From Comamonadaceae bacterium (GTDB lineage: Bacteria; Pseudomonadota; Gammaproteobacteria; Burkholderiales; Burkholderiaceae_C), in NCBI GenBank assembly GCA_947457975.1, contig CANGYC010000093.1:1-8084 (forward strand): 8,084 nucleotides of DNA, written 5' to 3'. The position numbers were made by a program, and so were the translations under genes. Below, piece by piece: positions 7,801 through 8,084 of the stretch (its first letter is position 1; each line of letters opens with the position of its first letter). Under the pieces are notes generated by a model. It made no database searches. It was given only the letters and a program-made list of their open reading frames with translations, and was not told the DNA's origin.

Positions 7801-7830
7801 ATCATACGTCGGCTCGGCGGCCGCCCACAA
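7801..7830 (-). promoter_or_regulatory. Possible sigma-70 promoter of the nine-gene operon
   Basis: On the minus strand TTGTGG (7830-7825) and TATGAT (7806-7801) are 18 nt apart. The -10 matches the consensus at 5 of 6 bases and the -35 is weak. Transcription would start near 7795, putting the palindrome right after the start site. A second -10-like hexamer, TGTAAT (7793-7788), overlaps the palindrome but has no good -35. A weak -35 fits an activated or effector-controlled promoter. Confidence 0.35.
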
Positions 7831-7970
7831 GTCAGCGCAAACCCGCAGGCGCCTGGCCCTCGGCGAGCCGGAGGGGGTGCCGGGTGATGCCGTCCTACAA
7901 GCTCAAGCGGGCTTGCAGGACAGTGCGGCGGTGCATTCTGGACGCCCGACAGGAGGCCGGCGCAGCGACG

Positions 7971-8084
7971 ATGGACCTCGCTATGAAGCCCCACACCCGC
8001 CCCGCCCGCATACTCGTTGTCGGGGGTGCCGGCTACATCGGCTCCCACATGGTCAAGCGCCTGGCCCAGGCCGGCTGCGAGCTG
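7971..8084 (+). CDS. galE: UDP-glucose 4-epimerase (GalE-like), N-terminal fragment (runs off the right edge)
   Basis: Only 38 codons are visible, but they read ARILVVGGAGYIGSHMVKRL after a short leader. This is the hallmark NAD-binding start of extended SDR epimerases, with the GxxGxxG at residues 18-24 and the GYIGSH typical of UDP-glucose 4-epimerase. That enzyme interconverts UDP-glucose and UDP-galactose for envelope polysaccharides. Another nucleotide-sugar epimerase remains possible because the catalytic YxxxK lies outside. In-frame ATGs at 7971 and 7983 are both possible starts. The AGGAGG at 7951-7956 is 14 nt from the first, longer than ideal. The gene is divergent from the importer operon and looks functionally unrelated. 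Confidence 0.75.
   Translation, partial: MDLAMKPHTRPARILVVGGAGYIGSHMVKRLAQAGCEL

Larger units (their letters stand above)
7748..7970. other. Divergent intergenic region between the importer operon and the galE-like gene
   Basis: These 223 bp are the only sizeable non-coding stretch in the window. The left part, near the operon, is AT-richer and holds the palindrome and the possible minus-strand promoter. The right part is GC-rich. It contains a small 5-bp hairpin (CAAGC, GG, GCTTG at 7904-7915) with no T-run and an AGGAGG at 7951-7956. I see no convincing plus-strand -35/-10 pair for the galE-like gene. Confidence 0.6.

Noticed and set aside
7904..7915. Small hairpin CAAGC-GG-GCTTG as a terminator
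   Set aside because: The stem has only 5 bp with a 2-nt loop and no following T-run, and it lies between two divergent genes where no terminator is expected.
7767..8048. A 93-codon minus-strand frame across the divergent intergenic region
   Set aside because: It runs antisense through the start of the galE-like gene and would end inside the promoter/palindrome area. No domain or plausible start signal supports it.

Overview
The window looks like the chromosome of a high-GC betaproteobacterium, most likely in the Burkholderiales/Comamonadaceae. The G+C content is clearly high by eye, third codon positions are mostly G or C, stops are almost all TGA, and the protein types (NMT1/THI5-type ABC importer, IclR regulator, acetolactate-synthase-like enzyme, aspartate dehydrogenase) fit that group. 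No rRNA, tRNA, insertion sequence, CRISPR array or phage gene is visible.

Layout. About 7.7 kb is one co-directional minus-strand gene train that starts near 7.8 kb and runs off the left edge. In transcription order it holds an ABC importer ATPase (7747-6941), its periplasmic binding protein (6891-5890), its permease (5886-5107), a short-chain dehydrogenase (5104-4352), a single-domain cupin (4321-3719), an alpha/beta hydrolase (3719-2910), an IclR-family regulator (2913-2077), a thiamine-pyrophosphate (TPP) enzyme of the acetolactate synthase/2-oxoacid decarboxylase family (2080-404), and the N-terminal half of an L-aspartate dehydrogenase (400 to the edge). Most junctions are 2-4 bp gaps or 1-4 bp overlaps, so this is almost certainly one operon. 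At the right edge, on the plus strand, a galE-like epimerase gene starts at 7971 and points away.

How the genes may work together (inference). The importer brings in a small organic solute. The hydrolase, dehydrogenase, cupin and TPP enzyme convert it, and the aspartate dehydrogenase either removes or installs an amino group on a product. The IclR protein is the obvious local regulator. A perfect 7-3-7 inverted repeat at 7773-7789, just ahead of the first gene, is its best candidate operator. From memory, Pseudomonas aeruginosa PAO1 has a very similar gene order around its aspartate dehydrogenase gene (PA3505 to PA3514), and I know of no defined substrate for that cluster. The module would therefore be a conserved but unassigned catabolic pathway.

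The main anomaly is a single in-frame TAG (1154-1156) at codon 309 of the TPP enzyme. The frame stays open on both sides and the catalytic motifs are split between the halves. It is a recent nonsense mutation, a base-call error, or, less likely, a readthrough site.
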